A stretch of DNA of 8,805 nt from an uncultured Phycisphaerales bacterium (GTDB lineage: Bacteria > Planctomycetota > Phycisphaerae > Phycisphaerales > SM1A02). The stretch's first letter is position 1. Each line of letters begins with the position of its first letter. This document shows, piece by piece, positions 1 through 6,740 of this stretch. Both the position numbers and the translations under genes were made by a program. The stretch is taken from assembly GCA_946886375.1 (NCBI GenBank), contig CAMPIL010000140.1:1-8805 (forward strand), read 5' to 3'. A model generated the notes under the pieces. That model was not told the DNA's origin. It searched no databases and saw nothing but the letters and a program-made list of their open reading frames with translations.

Positions 1-110
1 AGGTGAGGCTCGGCTCAATTACATTCCGTGACTTGCACCGGCCCGCCCATGAGCCACGGCGTTGGGCCTGATTTACTTGACTGACGCGTTGCGAACTCCA
101 TGAGATCCAG
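1..110. other. Upstream edge, no supported gene
   Basis: No complete gene can be supported here. Two plus-strand frames enter from the left edge open and stop early, one at 29-31 (ending ...RLNYIP) and one at 69-71, so either could be the tail of an upstream gene, but neither is long enough to identify. In the frame of the first epimerase, stops at 69-71 and 78-80 precede the ATG at 111, and no other start codon lies between. A TTGACT hexamer at 77-82 has no matching -10 box at the expected distance, so I do not call a promoter. Confidence 0.5.
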
Positions 111-1241
111 ATGGTTGCCGAGATCGCCCGATCAAACATCCTGATTACCGGTGGTGCGGGATTCATTGGCTCGCACCTGTCTGATGCGTTGGTCAGGCGC
201 AGCTGCCGCGTGCGCGTGCTCGACAACCTGACCCCGCAAGTGCACGGCGAGCCGGCGTCCCCTCCAAAGTACCTCAATCCTGAGGTGGAACTTATTGTCG
301 GCGACGTGCGCGACGCTTCGACAGTTCGGCGTGCGCTCAAAGACGTTGACGCGGTCTGTCACCTTGCCGCAGCCGTTGGCGTCGGTCAGAGCATGTACCA
401 AATCGGCGCATACACCGACACCAATACCATGGGAACCGCCGTGCTGCTGGAGTCGTTATCGCAGCGGCCGGTCGGCCGGCTCGTGGTCGCCTCAAGCATG
501 AGCGTGTACGGCGAGGGGTTGTACCGCTCAGCCACCGGCCAGCCTGCGCGGGAGGCCGAGCGATCGATTGAACAATTGCGCCTCGCGCAATGGGAGCCGC
601 GCGATGAGGCCGGACCGCTGACGCCGGTGCCCACGCCCGAAACGAAGCAGCCATCGCTCGCATCAATTTATGCCCTGAACAAATTCGATCAGGAGCAGAT
701 GTGCCTGATGATCGGGCGAGCGTACGGCATGCCGACCGTCGCGTTGCGGCTGTTCAACGTGTTTGGCACGCGTCAGGCTCTGTCGAATCCGTACACGGGA
801 GTGCTGGCGATCTTTCTTTCTCGCCTCTTGAACGACAAGCCGCCGTTGATTTATGAGGATGGCCACCAGCAGCGCGACTTTGTTCACGTCGGCGACGTCG
901 TTCAAGCGTTTTGTCTCGCGTTGGAAACCCCGAATCCCGACGGCGCCGTGTTCAACATCGGCAGCGGTCAGCCGCGGCGGATTCTCGACATCGCGCATCT
1001 GGCGGCCGAGGCGGTCGGAAAGCCGCACATTCGCCCGCACGTCACCGGCAAATATCGCGCGGGCGACATCCGTCACTGTTTCGCCGACATCCGCAAAGCG
1101 CAGAACGAACTTGGATACCAGCCGCGCACGTCGCTGGAAGAAGGATTGCGCGAACTGGCCCTTTGGCTGGGCGATCAGACGGCGAGCGATGGCGTGGAGC
1201 GCGCCTTCCAGGAACTTTCAGCCCGAGGACTCGCCGTATGA
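111..1241 (+). CDS. NAD-dependent nucleotide-sugar epimerase (extended SDR), dTDP-L-rhamnose 4-epimerase-like
   Basis: Cytoplasmic extended short-chain dehydrogenase/reductase of 376 residues. The N-terminal Rossmann motif TGGAGFIG covers residues 13-20, SSMSVYG follows at 128-134, and the catalytic pair is Y187 and K191 (YALNK). About 58 residues separate the SSMSVYG serine from Y187, roughly 30 more than in GalE-type enzymes; this insertion, with its PVPTPE segment, matches my memory of dTDP-L-rhamnose 4-epimerases (WbiB type, giving dTDP-6-deoxy-L-talose). The C-terminal half carries the substrate-domain signatures LRLFNVFG, QRDFVHVGDV and FNIGSG. ATG 111 is the first start after an in-frame stop at 78-80; its ribosome site is weak (GAG at 102-104). 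The family is certain, the substrate inferred. It is the first gene of the operon in this window and overlaps the next by ATGA. Confidence 0.9.
   Translation: MVAEIARSNILITGGAGFIGSHLSDALVRRSCRVRVLDNLTPQVHGEPASPPKYLNPEVELIVGDVRDASTVRRALKDVDAVCHLAAAVGVGQSMYQIGAYTDTNTMGTAVLLESLSQRPVGRLVVASSMSVYGEGLYRSATGQPAREAERSIEQLRLAQWEPRDEAGPLTPVPTPETKQPSLASIYALNKFDQEQMCLMIGRAYGMPTVALRLFNVFGTRQALSNPYTGVLAIFLSRLLNDKPPLIYEDGHQQRDFVHVGDVVQAFCLALETPNPDGAVFNIGSGQPRRILDIAHLAAEAVGKPHIRPHVTGKYRAGDIRHCFADIRKAQNELGYQPRTSLEEGLRELALWLGDQTASDGVERAFQELSARGLAV
1225..1229 (+). promoter_or_regulatory. Shine-Dalgarno site fixing the start of the fusion gene
   Basis: GAGGA lies inside the end of the first epimerase gene, 8 bases before ATG 1238. 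The frame is open far upstream (to at least 911), so this site and the ATGA junction decide the start. A second in-frame ATG at 1244 would be 14 bases away and is less likely. Confidence 0.6.
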
Positions 1242-3442
1242 TCATGCCTGCGCGCCAACCAGAGAACCGCGCTGGCGCGTACGGAACGACTAAGAGTGTG
1301 GCCGTCGGCGGAGTATTGGGAATTGTTGAATGGTTTCGCGTCGGCGAGCGCGAGCGCGTTGAGCAAGTTCTCGCCGACATGTCGGAACTGCAATTGAAGC
1401 ACTTGCGCACGGGCGTATCGTGGGCGGACTGGCATACGCCGGAGGGGCCTGCGTGGTACGGCTGGCTGCTGCCGCGTCTTTCACGAGAGGTGCATGTCCT
1501 GCCGTGCGTCGTTCACACGCCGCCTTCGCTGGGCATCGCGCCGTCGATCGCCGCGCCGCCGCGCGATCCAAAAGCCTACGCCGATTTCATCGATGAACTG
1601 ATCGCCTGTAATGGCGCCTGCTTCGATCACATTGAGTTGTGGAGCGAACCGGACCGGCTGGGCATGTGGGACGTGCGGCTCGACCGCGGCGGGGAGAAAT
1701 TTGCCGCAATGATCCGCAATGCGGCCCATTGGGCCCGGCGGCAAGGCAAGAAGACCGTGCTTGCCGCGCGGCGCCTGCTTGATCCTCAGTGGATCATCCG
1801 AATGATCGACCTTGGCGTGATGGAGCATATTGATGTGGTCGGCGTGCATCGTTCGCTGCGCGATCCGCGCGACGCGGGGCAAGATGCACTGGATGACCTG
1901 CACTCCATCCAACAACTTCTGCATGAGCGCGGACTCCATCCGCGAATCTGGACCACGCAGGCGGACTATTCGACGTGGGCATTCGACGAAACCGGGCAGT
2001 TGACTGCGTTTCTCAACCTGCTGCGGGAGCCATTCGAGCGCATCTACTGGGCCAGCATGCGCGATTTGCCGCCGGATCAGGTGACGATCGATGGCTTCCA
2101 CATGGATGAGACCGCCTACCACCTGGGCCTCAAGCACGCTGACGGCAGGCCCAAACTGTTGTGCAGGTTGTGGTCCACCGCGCGCCAGACCTGTGCGCAG
2201 GCCCATCCATCGAACAACGGCTCTGGCTCCAACGGACATACCAAGAATGGCGACTTGCGCGGCAATCCGTCGCAGCTCCGACTGGATCACCTGTTCCGTT
2301 GCATGGCACATTCGCCTTGGCGATCCGGCGCGACTTCATATGTGCTGGTCACCGGCGGGGCTGGATTCATCGGCACCAACGTGGCTGACCGATTGCTTCG
2401 CTCCGGCCGGCGCGTGCTGCTGTACGACAATCTTTCGCGGGCTGGTGTTGAGCAGAACTATCAATGGTTGAAGGAACAGCACGGCGAGAACGTTCAAATC
2501 GAAGTGGCGGACATCCGCGATCGGCACCGCTTGCGCACCGCGCTGCGCCACGCCGAGCAGGTCTTTCATTTCGCCGCCCAAGTTGCGGTCACGACGAGCC
2601 TGAAGAACCCACTGCATGATTTCGAGGTCAACGCCAACGGCACGCTGAATCTGCTGGAAGAAATGCGGTTGATGAAATCGTCGGCGCCGCTGCTGTTCAC
2701 CTCCACAAACAAGGTGTACGGCGCGCTGGATGATCTTGCGCTGCGGCGCGGGTCGGCTGCCGCGAACGCCGATGATGTCACGCGTTATGAGCCCGTTGAT
2801 CCGGAGATTCGCGCGCACGGCGTAGGCGAAACGCGCCCGCTGGATTTCCACAGTCCCTACGGCTGCTCCAAGGGCGTCGCCGATCAGGCCGTGCATGACT
2901 TTGCGCGCAGTTTTGGCCTGAAAACAGTCGTGTTCCGCATGAGTTGCATTTACGGACCCCATCAGTTCGGAACCGAAGATCAGGGCTGGGTGGCCCACTT
3001 CCTGCTGCGTGCGCGGTCCGGCGGTCCAATCCTTTTATACGGCGACGGCTTGCAGGTCCGCGACATCCTGTACGTGGAAGACCTGGTGCAAGCAATGCTG
3101 CTGGCGCAGGAGCGCATTGATGAGATCGGCGGCCGGGCGTTCAACATCGGCGGCGGGCCGACCAACGTCGCCAGTCTTGTCGAATTGATCTCCATCATCG
3201 AGCAATTGGCAAACCGATCCATCGAAGTGCGCTTCGGCCCGTGGCGCACTGCCGATCAGCGGTATTACGTTTCCGATACAAGGCAATTTGAGCGTCTCAG
3301 CGGTTGGTCGCCACGTGTCAATGTGAGGCAGGGAGTGGAATTGCTCTGGCAGTGGCTGGGCTCGCAGCGTGCCGCCGATGAATTCGCGCCGCCGCGATCG
3401 GTCCGCCGCGCCGGGCATGGCGCACTTACTTCAGGAGATTGA
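1238..3442 (+). CDS. Fusion: glycoside-hydrolase-like TIM barrel plus CDP-paratose/tyvelose 2-epimerase-like SDR
   Basis: A 734-residue two-domain protein. Residues about 20-315 resemble a clan-A glycoside hydrolase barrel (GH39/xylosidase-like): LWSEPD puts E137 where the acid/base glutamate of the WNEP motif sits, and WTTQADYSTW (238-247) aligns with the strand-7 nucleophile segment, but with Q241 in place of glutamate. A Gly/Ser/Asn-rich linker spans about 323-345. Residues 366-720 form an extended SDR with TGGAGFIG (372-379), TSTNKVYG (488-495), catalytic Y541/K545 (YGCSK), YGPHQFGTEDQGW (572-584) and FNIGGG. The TSTNKVYG and FGTEDQGW stretches are typical of CDP-paratose 2-epimerase (RfbE), so C2 epimerisation of an NDP-sugar is inferred. 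The barrel's activity is unknown and it may be non-hydrolytic. The gene starts at an ATGA overlap and ends one base into the next gene. The frame runs unbroken through both domains, so this is a real fusion unless the assembly is wrong. Confidence 0.85.
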   Translation: MIMPARQPENRAGAYGTTKSVAVGGVLGIVEWFRVGERERVEQVLADMSELQLKHLRTGVSWADWHTPEGPAWYGWLLPRLSREVHVLPCVVHTPPSLGIAPSIAAPPRDPKAYADFIDELIACNGACFDHIELWSEPDRLGMWDVRLDRGGEKFAAMIRNAAHWARRQGKKTVLAARRLLDPQWIIRMIDLGVMEHIDVVGVHRSLRDPRDAGQDALDDLHSIQQLLHERGLHPRIWTTQADYSTWAFDETGQLTAFLNLLREPFERIYWASMRDLPPDQVTIDGFHMDETAYHLGLKHADGRPKLLCRLWSTARQTCAQAHPSNNGSGSNGHTKNGDLRGNPSQLRLDHLFRCMAHSPWRSGATSYVLVTGGAGFIGTNVADRLLRSGRRVLLYDNLSRAGVEQNYQWLKEQHGENVQIEVADIRDRHRLRTALRHAEQVFHFAAQVAVTTSLKNPLHDFEVNANGTLNLLEEMRLMKSSAPLLFTSTNKVYGALDDLALRRGSAAANADDVTRYEPVDPEIRAHGVGETRPLDFHSPYGCSKGVADQAVHDFARSFGLKTVVFRMSCIYGPHQFGTEDQGWVAHFLLRARSGGPILLYGDGLQVRDILYVEDLVQAMLLAQERIDEIGGRAFNIGGGPTNVASLVELISIIEQLANRSIEVRFGPWRTADQRYYVSDTRQFERLSGWSPRVNVRQGVELLWQWLGSQRAADEFAPPRSVRRAGHGALTSGD
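3433..3437 (+). promoter_or_regulatory. Shine-Dalgarno site deciding the dehydrogenase start
   Basis: AGGAG stands 4 bases before ATG 3442, a short but workable spacing that is helped by the TGATG overlap with the preceding stop. The TTG at 3439 is too close to this site to be the start. An internal ATG at 3493, nearer to where such enzymes usually begin, has no ribosome site. Confidence 0.55.
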
Positions 3443-4449
3443 TGAATACCCGAGTCGTCCAATCCTCCCAACCGGCTCGCGCATCGGCCACCATGCAATC
3501 AATGCGCCTCAATGCGCCGGGTCATTTCCTGATGACTCAGACGCCACAGCCAGAGCCCGGAGCGGGACAGGTGCGAATTCGAATTGAAGGCTGCGGCGTG
3601 TGCGCATCCAGTCTGCCGCTGTGGCAGGGTCGCGATTGGTTCAAATATCCGCGCAAGCCCGGCGCGCCCGGCCACGAAGCGTGGGGCTTTGTTGATGCCT
3701 TTGGCGAGGGCGTTCATCCGGACCTTGAACTTGGCGATCGCGTCGCCGCGCTGTCATACCACGGCTTCGCCGAGTACGACATCGCTGACGCCGATTCAGT
3801 CGTGAAATTGCCGCACGTTCTGGACGGCGAGCCGTTTCCCGGTGAGGCGCTGGCGTGCGCGATGAATGCGTTTGCCCGCAGCGACATCCAATCAGGTCAG
3901 ACCGTGGCGATTGTTGGAATCGGCTTTCTGGGAGCGGTGCTGACGCAACTGGCCGCAGGTGCGGGGGCCGAAGTCGTAGCGGTGTCGCGGCGCCAGTTCG
4001 CGCTGGATATCGCGCGCGAGTGCGGGGCCGCGCATGCCGTGCCTCTTCAGGACGTGGGCTCCACCGCCGCCGCCGTCAACCGGTGCCTGGGTCGCGATGG
4101 CTGCGCGCGCGTTATCGAGGCCGCGGGAATCCAGCACACCCTGGATGTGGCGAGCGAGTTGACCGCTGTTCACGGCAGGCTCATCGTCGCGGGATATCAC
4201 CAGGATGGCATGCGAAGCGTCGATATGCAGAAATGGAATTGGCGCGGCATTGACGTGGTGAACGCGCACGAACGCGACCCGGCCCAATACGTTCGCGGCA
4301 TGCGGCAGGCGGTTGATGCGGTCATCAGCGGCCGGATTCGCCCGGCGCGCCTCTACACCGTCATCAATGGCCTGGATGGTCTCGAGCGCGCGTTCTCGCT
4401 CATGGAGCAGCGACCGGACGGCTTCATCAAGGCGGTGGTCAACATATGA
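3442..4449 (+). CDS. Zinc-type alcohol dehydrogenase-like oxidoreductase (MDR superfamily)
   Basis: Medium-chain dehydrogenase/reductase of 335 residues, probably oxidising or reducing a sugar or polyol hydroxyl with NAD(P). The GroES-like half has the catalytic zinc ligands C54 (in CGVCASS) and H78-E79 (GHEAWG). E135 or C139 (GEALAC) could supply the remaining ligand. The four-cysteine structural-zinc lobe of classical alcohol dehydrogenases is absent. The position after C54 that usually reads S-D or S-H reads S-S. The Rossmann half carries GIGFLG (159-164), and a conserved-looking WNWRGIDVVNAHERD segment follows. If translation starts at 3442 there are about 17 extra residues before the usual start near M18-M21, so the true start could be 3493. 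It sits between the epimerase fusion and a Gfo/Idh/MocA enzyme, overlapping both, which suggests the two oxidoreductases work on the same sugar. The substrate is not known. Confidence 0.87.
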   Translation: MNTRVVQSSQPARASATMQSMRLNAPGHFLMTQTPQPEPGAGQVRIRIEGCGVCASSLPLWQGRDWFKYPRKPGAPGHEAWGFVDAFGEGVHPDLELGDRVAALSYHGFAEYDIADADSVVKLPHVLDGEPFPGEALACAMNAFARSDIQSGQTVAIVGIGFLGAVLTQLAAGAGAEVVAVSRRQFALDIARECGAAHAVPLQDVGSTAAAVNRCLGRDGCARVIEAAGIQHTLDVASELTAVHGRLIVAGYHQDGMRSVDMQKWNWRGIDVVNAHERDPAQYVRGMRQAVDAVISGRIRPARLYTVINGLDGLERAFSLMEQRPDGFIKAVVNI

Positions 4450-5552
4450 AGACTACGAGCGCGCCGCCCCAAACGTCGCCCCTCACTGCCTCTCGGACAG
4501 CCGCGCCCAATGTTCGTTCCCAGCCTCGCATCGGATTTCTCGGCGTGGGCTGGATCGGCCGCAATCGGCTGCAGGCGATTGCAGAGTCGGCGGTCGCGGA
4601 AATTTCGTGCATCGCCGATGCAAGTTCATCCGCCTGCGACGCGGCCCGTGAGTGCGCGCCTGCGGCCGCGATCGCCGCTTCGCTGGAAGAGGCGTTGGAT
4701 TCGGGCATCGACGGCCTTGTCATTGCAACGCCCAGCGCTCAGCACGCAGACCAGGCCCGCATCGCGCTGGAGCGCGGCGTGGCGGTCTTCTGCCAGAAAC
4801 CGCTGGCGCGCAATGCCCAGGAAACCCGCGCGGTGATCGACGCCGCACGCCTTGCCAATCGTTTGCTGCACGTGGACCTTTCATACAGGTTTGTCGCAGG
4901 CGCGGTGGCGATTCGCGAACTGATCCAGAACGGCCACCTCGGCGACATCTACGCCGCCGACCTGCTCTTCCACAACTCGTACGGTCCCGACAAGGCGTGG
5001 TACTACGATCCAATTCAGTCCGGAGGCGGGTGCGTGATGGACTTGGGGATCCATCTGGTTGATCTCGCTTTGTGGACGCTGGATTTTCCGGCCGTGTCTG
5101 CCGTCTCCAGCGCACTGTTCGCTGGGGGAAAGCGGTTGCCGTTTTGTCCGATCGATGATTTCCGCGCCGGCCTTGGAAGCATAGAGGATTTCGCCACCGC
5201 TCAGATGCAGTTGTCTGACGGCGGCGTCATTCGCATGGCGTGTTCCTGGAACCTTCCGGTGGGACACGATGCGGTTATTGAGGCGTGCTTTCACGGCACG
5301 CGAGGCGGGGCGTGCCTGCGCAACGTGAACGGGTCGTTCTACGACTTTGAGGCCGTTCGCCTTGATCGCCGCACAACCCAGATCATCGCGCAGCCGCCGG
5401 ACGCGTGGTCAGGGCGTGCTGCGGTGAATTGGGCGCAGCGGTTGGCGAGGGATGGACAATTCGATCCGCAGATCTGCCGTTTGGAGCAGGTCGCCGAAAT
5501 TCTTGATGCGATTTACACAGGCGGGCTGGCCGCCGGGAGCGCTTTGGCATGA
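4446..5552 (+). CDS. Gfo/Idh/MocA family oxidoreductase
   Basis: NAD(P)-dependent sugar or inositol dehydrogenase-type protein of 368 residues. The Rossmann fingerprint is GVGWIG (33-38), preceded by a Ser/Thr/Ala/Pro-rich N-terminal extension of about 27 residues with no alternative in-frame ATG before the fold. The usual EKP catalytic/cofactor motif reads QKP here (Q117-K118-P119), so the lysine is kept but the glutamate is not. The C-terminal domain has the family motif GGGCVMDLGIHLVD (193-206), with D199 and H203 at the expected catalytic positions. Members oxidise or reduce a ring hydroxyl of sugars, nucleotide sugars or inositols; this one's substrate is unassigned. It begins at an ATGA overlap with the dehydrogenase (upstream ribosome site weak, GGTGG at 4434-4438), so coupling is likely. 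It ends in another ATGA overlap with the GT4 gene. Confidence 0.9.
   Translation: MKTTSAPPQTSPLTASRTAAPNVRSQPRIGFLGVGWIGRNRLQAIAESAVAEISCIADASSSACDAARECAPAAAIAASLEEALDSGIDGLVIATPSAQHADQARIALERGVAVFCQKPLARNAQETRAVIDAARLANRLLHVDLSYRFVAGAVAIRELIQNGHLGDIYAADLLFHNSYGPDKAWYYDPIQSGGGCVMDLGIHLVDLALWTLDFPAVSAVSSALFAGGKRLPFCPIDDFRAGLGSIEDFATAQMQLSDGGVIRMACSWNLPVGHDAVIEACFHGTRGGACLRNVNGSFYDFEAVRLDRRTTQIIAQPPDAWSGRAAVNWAQRLARDGQFDPQICRLEQVAEILDAIYTGGLAAGSALA
5535..5539 (+). promoter_or_regulatory. Shine-Dalgarno site for the GT4 gene
   Basis: GGGAG lies 9 bases before ATG 5549. A second ATG immediately follows at 5552, at 12 bases; the ATGA overlap with the previous stop favours 5549. Confidence 0.5.
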
Positions 5553-6724
5553 TGGAGGGACCTACCAACGGCGCTGTCGCGCCGACACTCAAGGTGCTCA
5601 TGACGGCCGACACGCTTGGCGGCGTCTGGACGTACGCGCTGGAACTGATTCGCGCCTTGGCGCCGCTGAATATCGAGGTCGTGCTCGCCACGATGGGACG
5701 CCGCATGTCCGACGATCAGCGCCGGCAGGCGGTGCGGCTGCCAAACCTCACCGTGCATGAAAGCGAATATCGCCTGGAATGGATGAGCGATGCGTGGAAC
5801 GATGTGGACGCGGCCGGCGATTGGCTGATGCGGCTGCAGCAGGAAAGCGGCGCGGATGTCATGCATCTGAATGGATACGCCCACGCGTCCTGGCCGTGGA
5901 GCGTTCCGGTGTACGTGGTGGCGCATTCGTGCGTGATGTCGTGGTGGCAGGCGGTGCACGGCACGGCCGCGCCCGCAGTGTGGGATGAATACCGCCGCCG
6001 AGTGAGCGAAGGACTGGCCGCCGCGACGGAGATCGTCTCGCCATCTCGCGCAATGGCCGAGTGCCTGCGGCGTCACTATGGCCAGGTCGGAGCGTTCGAT
6101 GCCGCGGAAAGACCCATCCAGGTCATTCCGAATGGGCGCTCGCCGGACAACTTCCGCGCGGGTCCCAAGCATCCGTTCGTGTTCGCCGCCGGCCGGTTGT
6201 GGGACCAGGCCAAGAATCTTTCCGTGTTGGATGAGGCCGCGGCCGGCCTGCCTTGGCCCGTGTGGCTTGCTGGGCCGATTGAACATCCGGAGTTGAACGC
6301 GGCGTTCCCCGCGCGGCACGCGCGACTGTTGGGTGTGACGCCGAACGACGTGATGCGGCATTGGTTCAGCCAGGCCGACATCTACGCCCTTCCAGCGCGG
6401 TACGAGCCGTTCGGGCTTTCGGTTTTGGAGGCGGCGCTCTCCGGCTGTGCGCTGCTGCTGGGCGACATTGAGAGCCTGCGCGAGAACTGGGATGGCGCGG
6501 CTCACTTCGTCAATCCAGAGGACGCCGACGCCGTTCGCGCAGGGTTGAAGTCGCTCATCAAGACGCCGCGCCTGCGAAGAGACCTGGCCCAGCGGGCGCA
6601 CCAGCGGGCGATGGAGTTCACGCCTCAGCGGATGGCGCACGCCTATGCCGCGCTGTATCGCGGCGAACACCCTCACCCCTCCCCTGCCATCACGTCAGGC
6701 AGCGCCGCCACCGTTGATCACTGA
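5549..6724 (+). CDS. Glycosyltransferase, GT4 family (GT-B fold)
   Basis: Retaining GT-B glycosyltransferase of 391 residues that transfers a sugar from a nucleotide donor. The N-terminal domain begins with the strand and glycine-rich loop LMTADTLGGVWTYALEL (about 17-33), the acceptor-side loop of GT4 enzymes, and contains HLNGYAH and AHSCVMSWW. The C-terminal donor domain opens with FAAGRLWDQAKNL and carries the E-x7-E motif at E286 and E294 (YEPFGLSVLEA). These match my memory of a widespread but unassigned GT4 subgroup. The last 20 or so residues (after ALYRGEH) are hydrophilic and probably disordered. There is no membrane segment, so it is probably cytoplasmic. It overlaps the Gfo/Idh/MocA gene by ATGA and is followed by a 16-base gap before the next transferase. 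Donor and acceptor are unknown. Confidence 0.9.
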   Translation: MMEGPTNGAVAPTLKVLMTADTLGGVWTYALELIRALAPLNIEVVLATMGRRMSDDQRRQAVRLPNLTVHESEYRLEWMSDAWNDVDAAGDWLMRLQQESGADVMHLNGYAHASWPWSVPVYVVAHSCVMSWWQAVHGTAAPAVWDEYRRRVSEGLAAATEIVSPSRAMAECLRRHYGQVGAFDAAERPIQVIPNGRSPDNFRAGPKHPFVFAAGRLWDQAKNLSVLDEAAAGLPWPVWLAGPIEHPELNAAFPARHARLLGVTPNDVMRHWFSQADIYALPARYEPFGLSVLEAALSGCALLLGDIESLRENWDGAAHFVNPEDADAVRAGLKSLIKTPRLRRDLAQRAHQRAMEFTPQRMAHAYAALYRGEHPHPSPAITSGSAATVDH

Positions 6725-6727
6725 CAT

Positions 6728-6733
6728 CAGGAG
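6728..6733 (+). promoter_or_regulatory. Shine-Dalgarno site for the first CgeB-like gene
   Basis: CAGGAG, 7 bases before ATG 6741, is the best ribosome site in the window. It sits in the only real intergenic gap (6725-6740), so this gene can start translation independently. The reading frame is open back to about 6645 inside the GT4 gene, but this site and the start of the Rossmann-like strand (MRVVMFYHS) fix the start at 6741. Confidence 0.75.
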
Positions 6734-6740
6734 TTGCACC

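Noticed and set aside
40..68. GGCCC/GGGCC inverted repeat upstream of the first gene
   Set aside because: Only a 5-base stem with a 19-base loop and no T tract, so not credible as a terminator or riboswitch.
77..105. Possible promoter with TTGACT at 77-82
   Set aside because: At the usual 17-base spacing the -10 position reads ATGAGA, and nothing else resembles a -10 box.
911..1237. Upstream extension of the fusion protein frame inside the first epimerase gene
   Set aside because: Its residues are Arg/His/Ser-rich out-of-frame shadow of the epimerase; the ribosome site at 1225-1229 and the ATGA junction place the start at 1238.
1481..2311. Antisense open frame of 276 codons over the hydrolase-like domain
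   Set aside because: No domain signature and no ribosome site that I can see; the plus-strand frame continues through two recognisable domains.
6592..6609. Short direct repeat CAGCGGGCG
   Set aside because: Two copies three bases apart within the GT4 coding sequence, explained by repeated Gln-Arg-Ala codons; no sign of a mobile or regulatory repeat.
5513..6676. Antisense open frame of 387 codons over the GT4 gene
   Set aside because: Arg/His/Pro-rich translation without recognisable domains; the plus-strand gene carries the E-x7-E motif and fits the operon.
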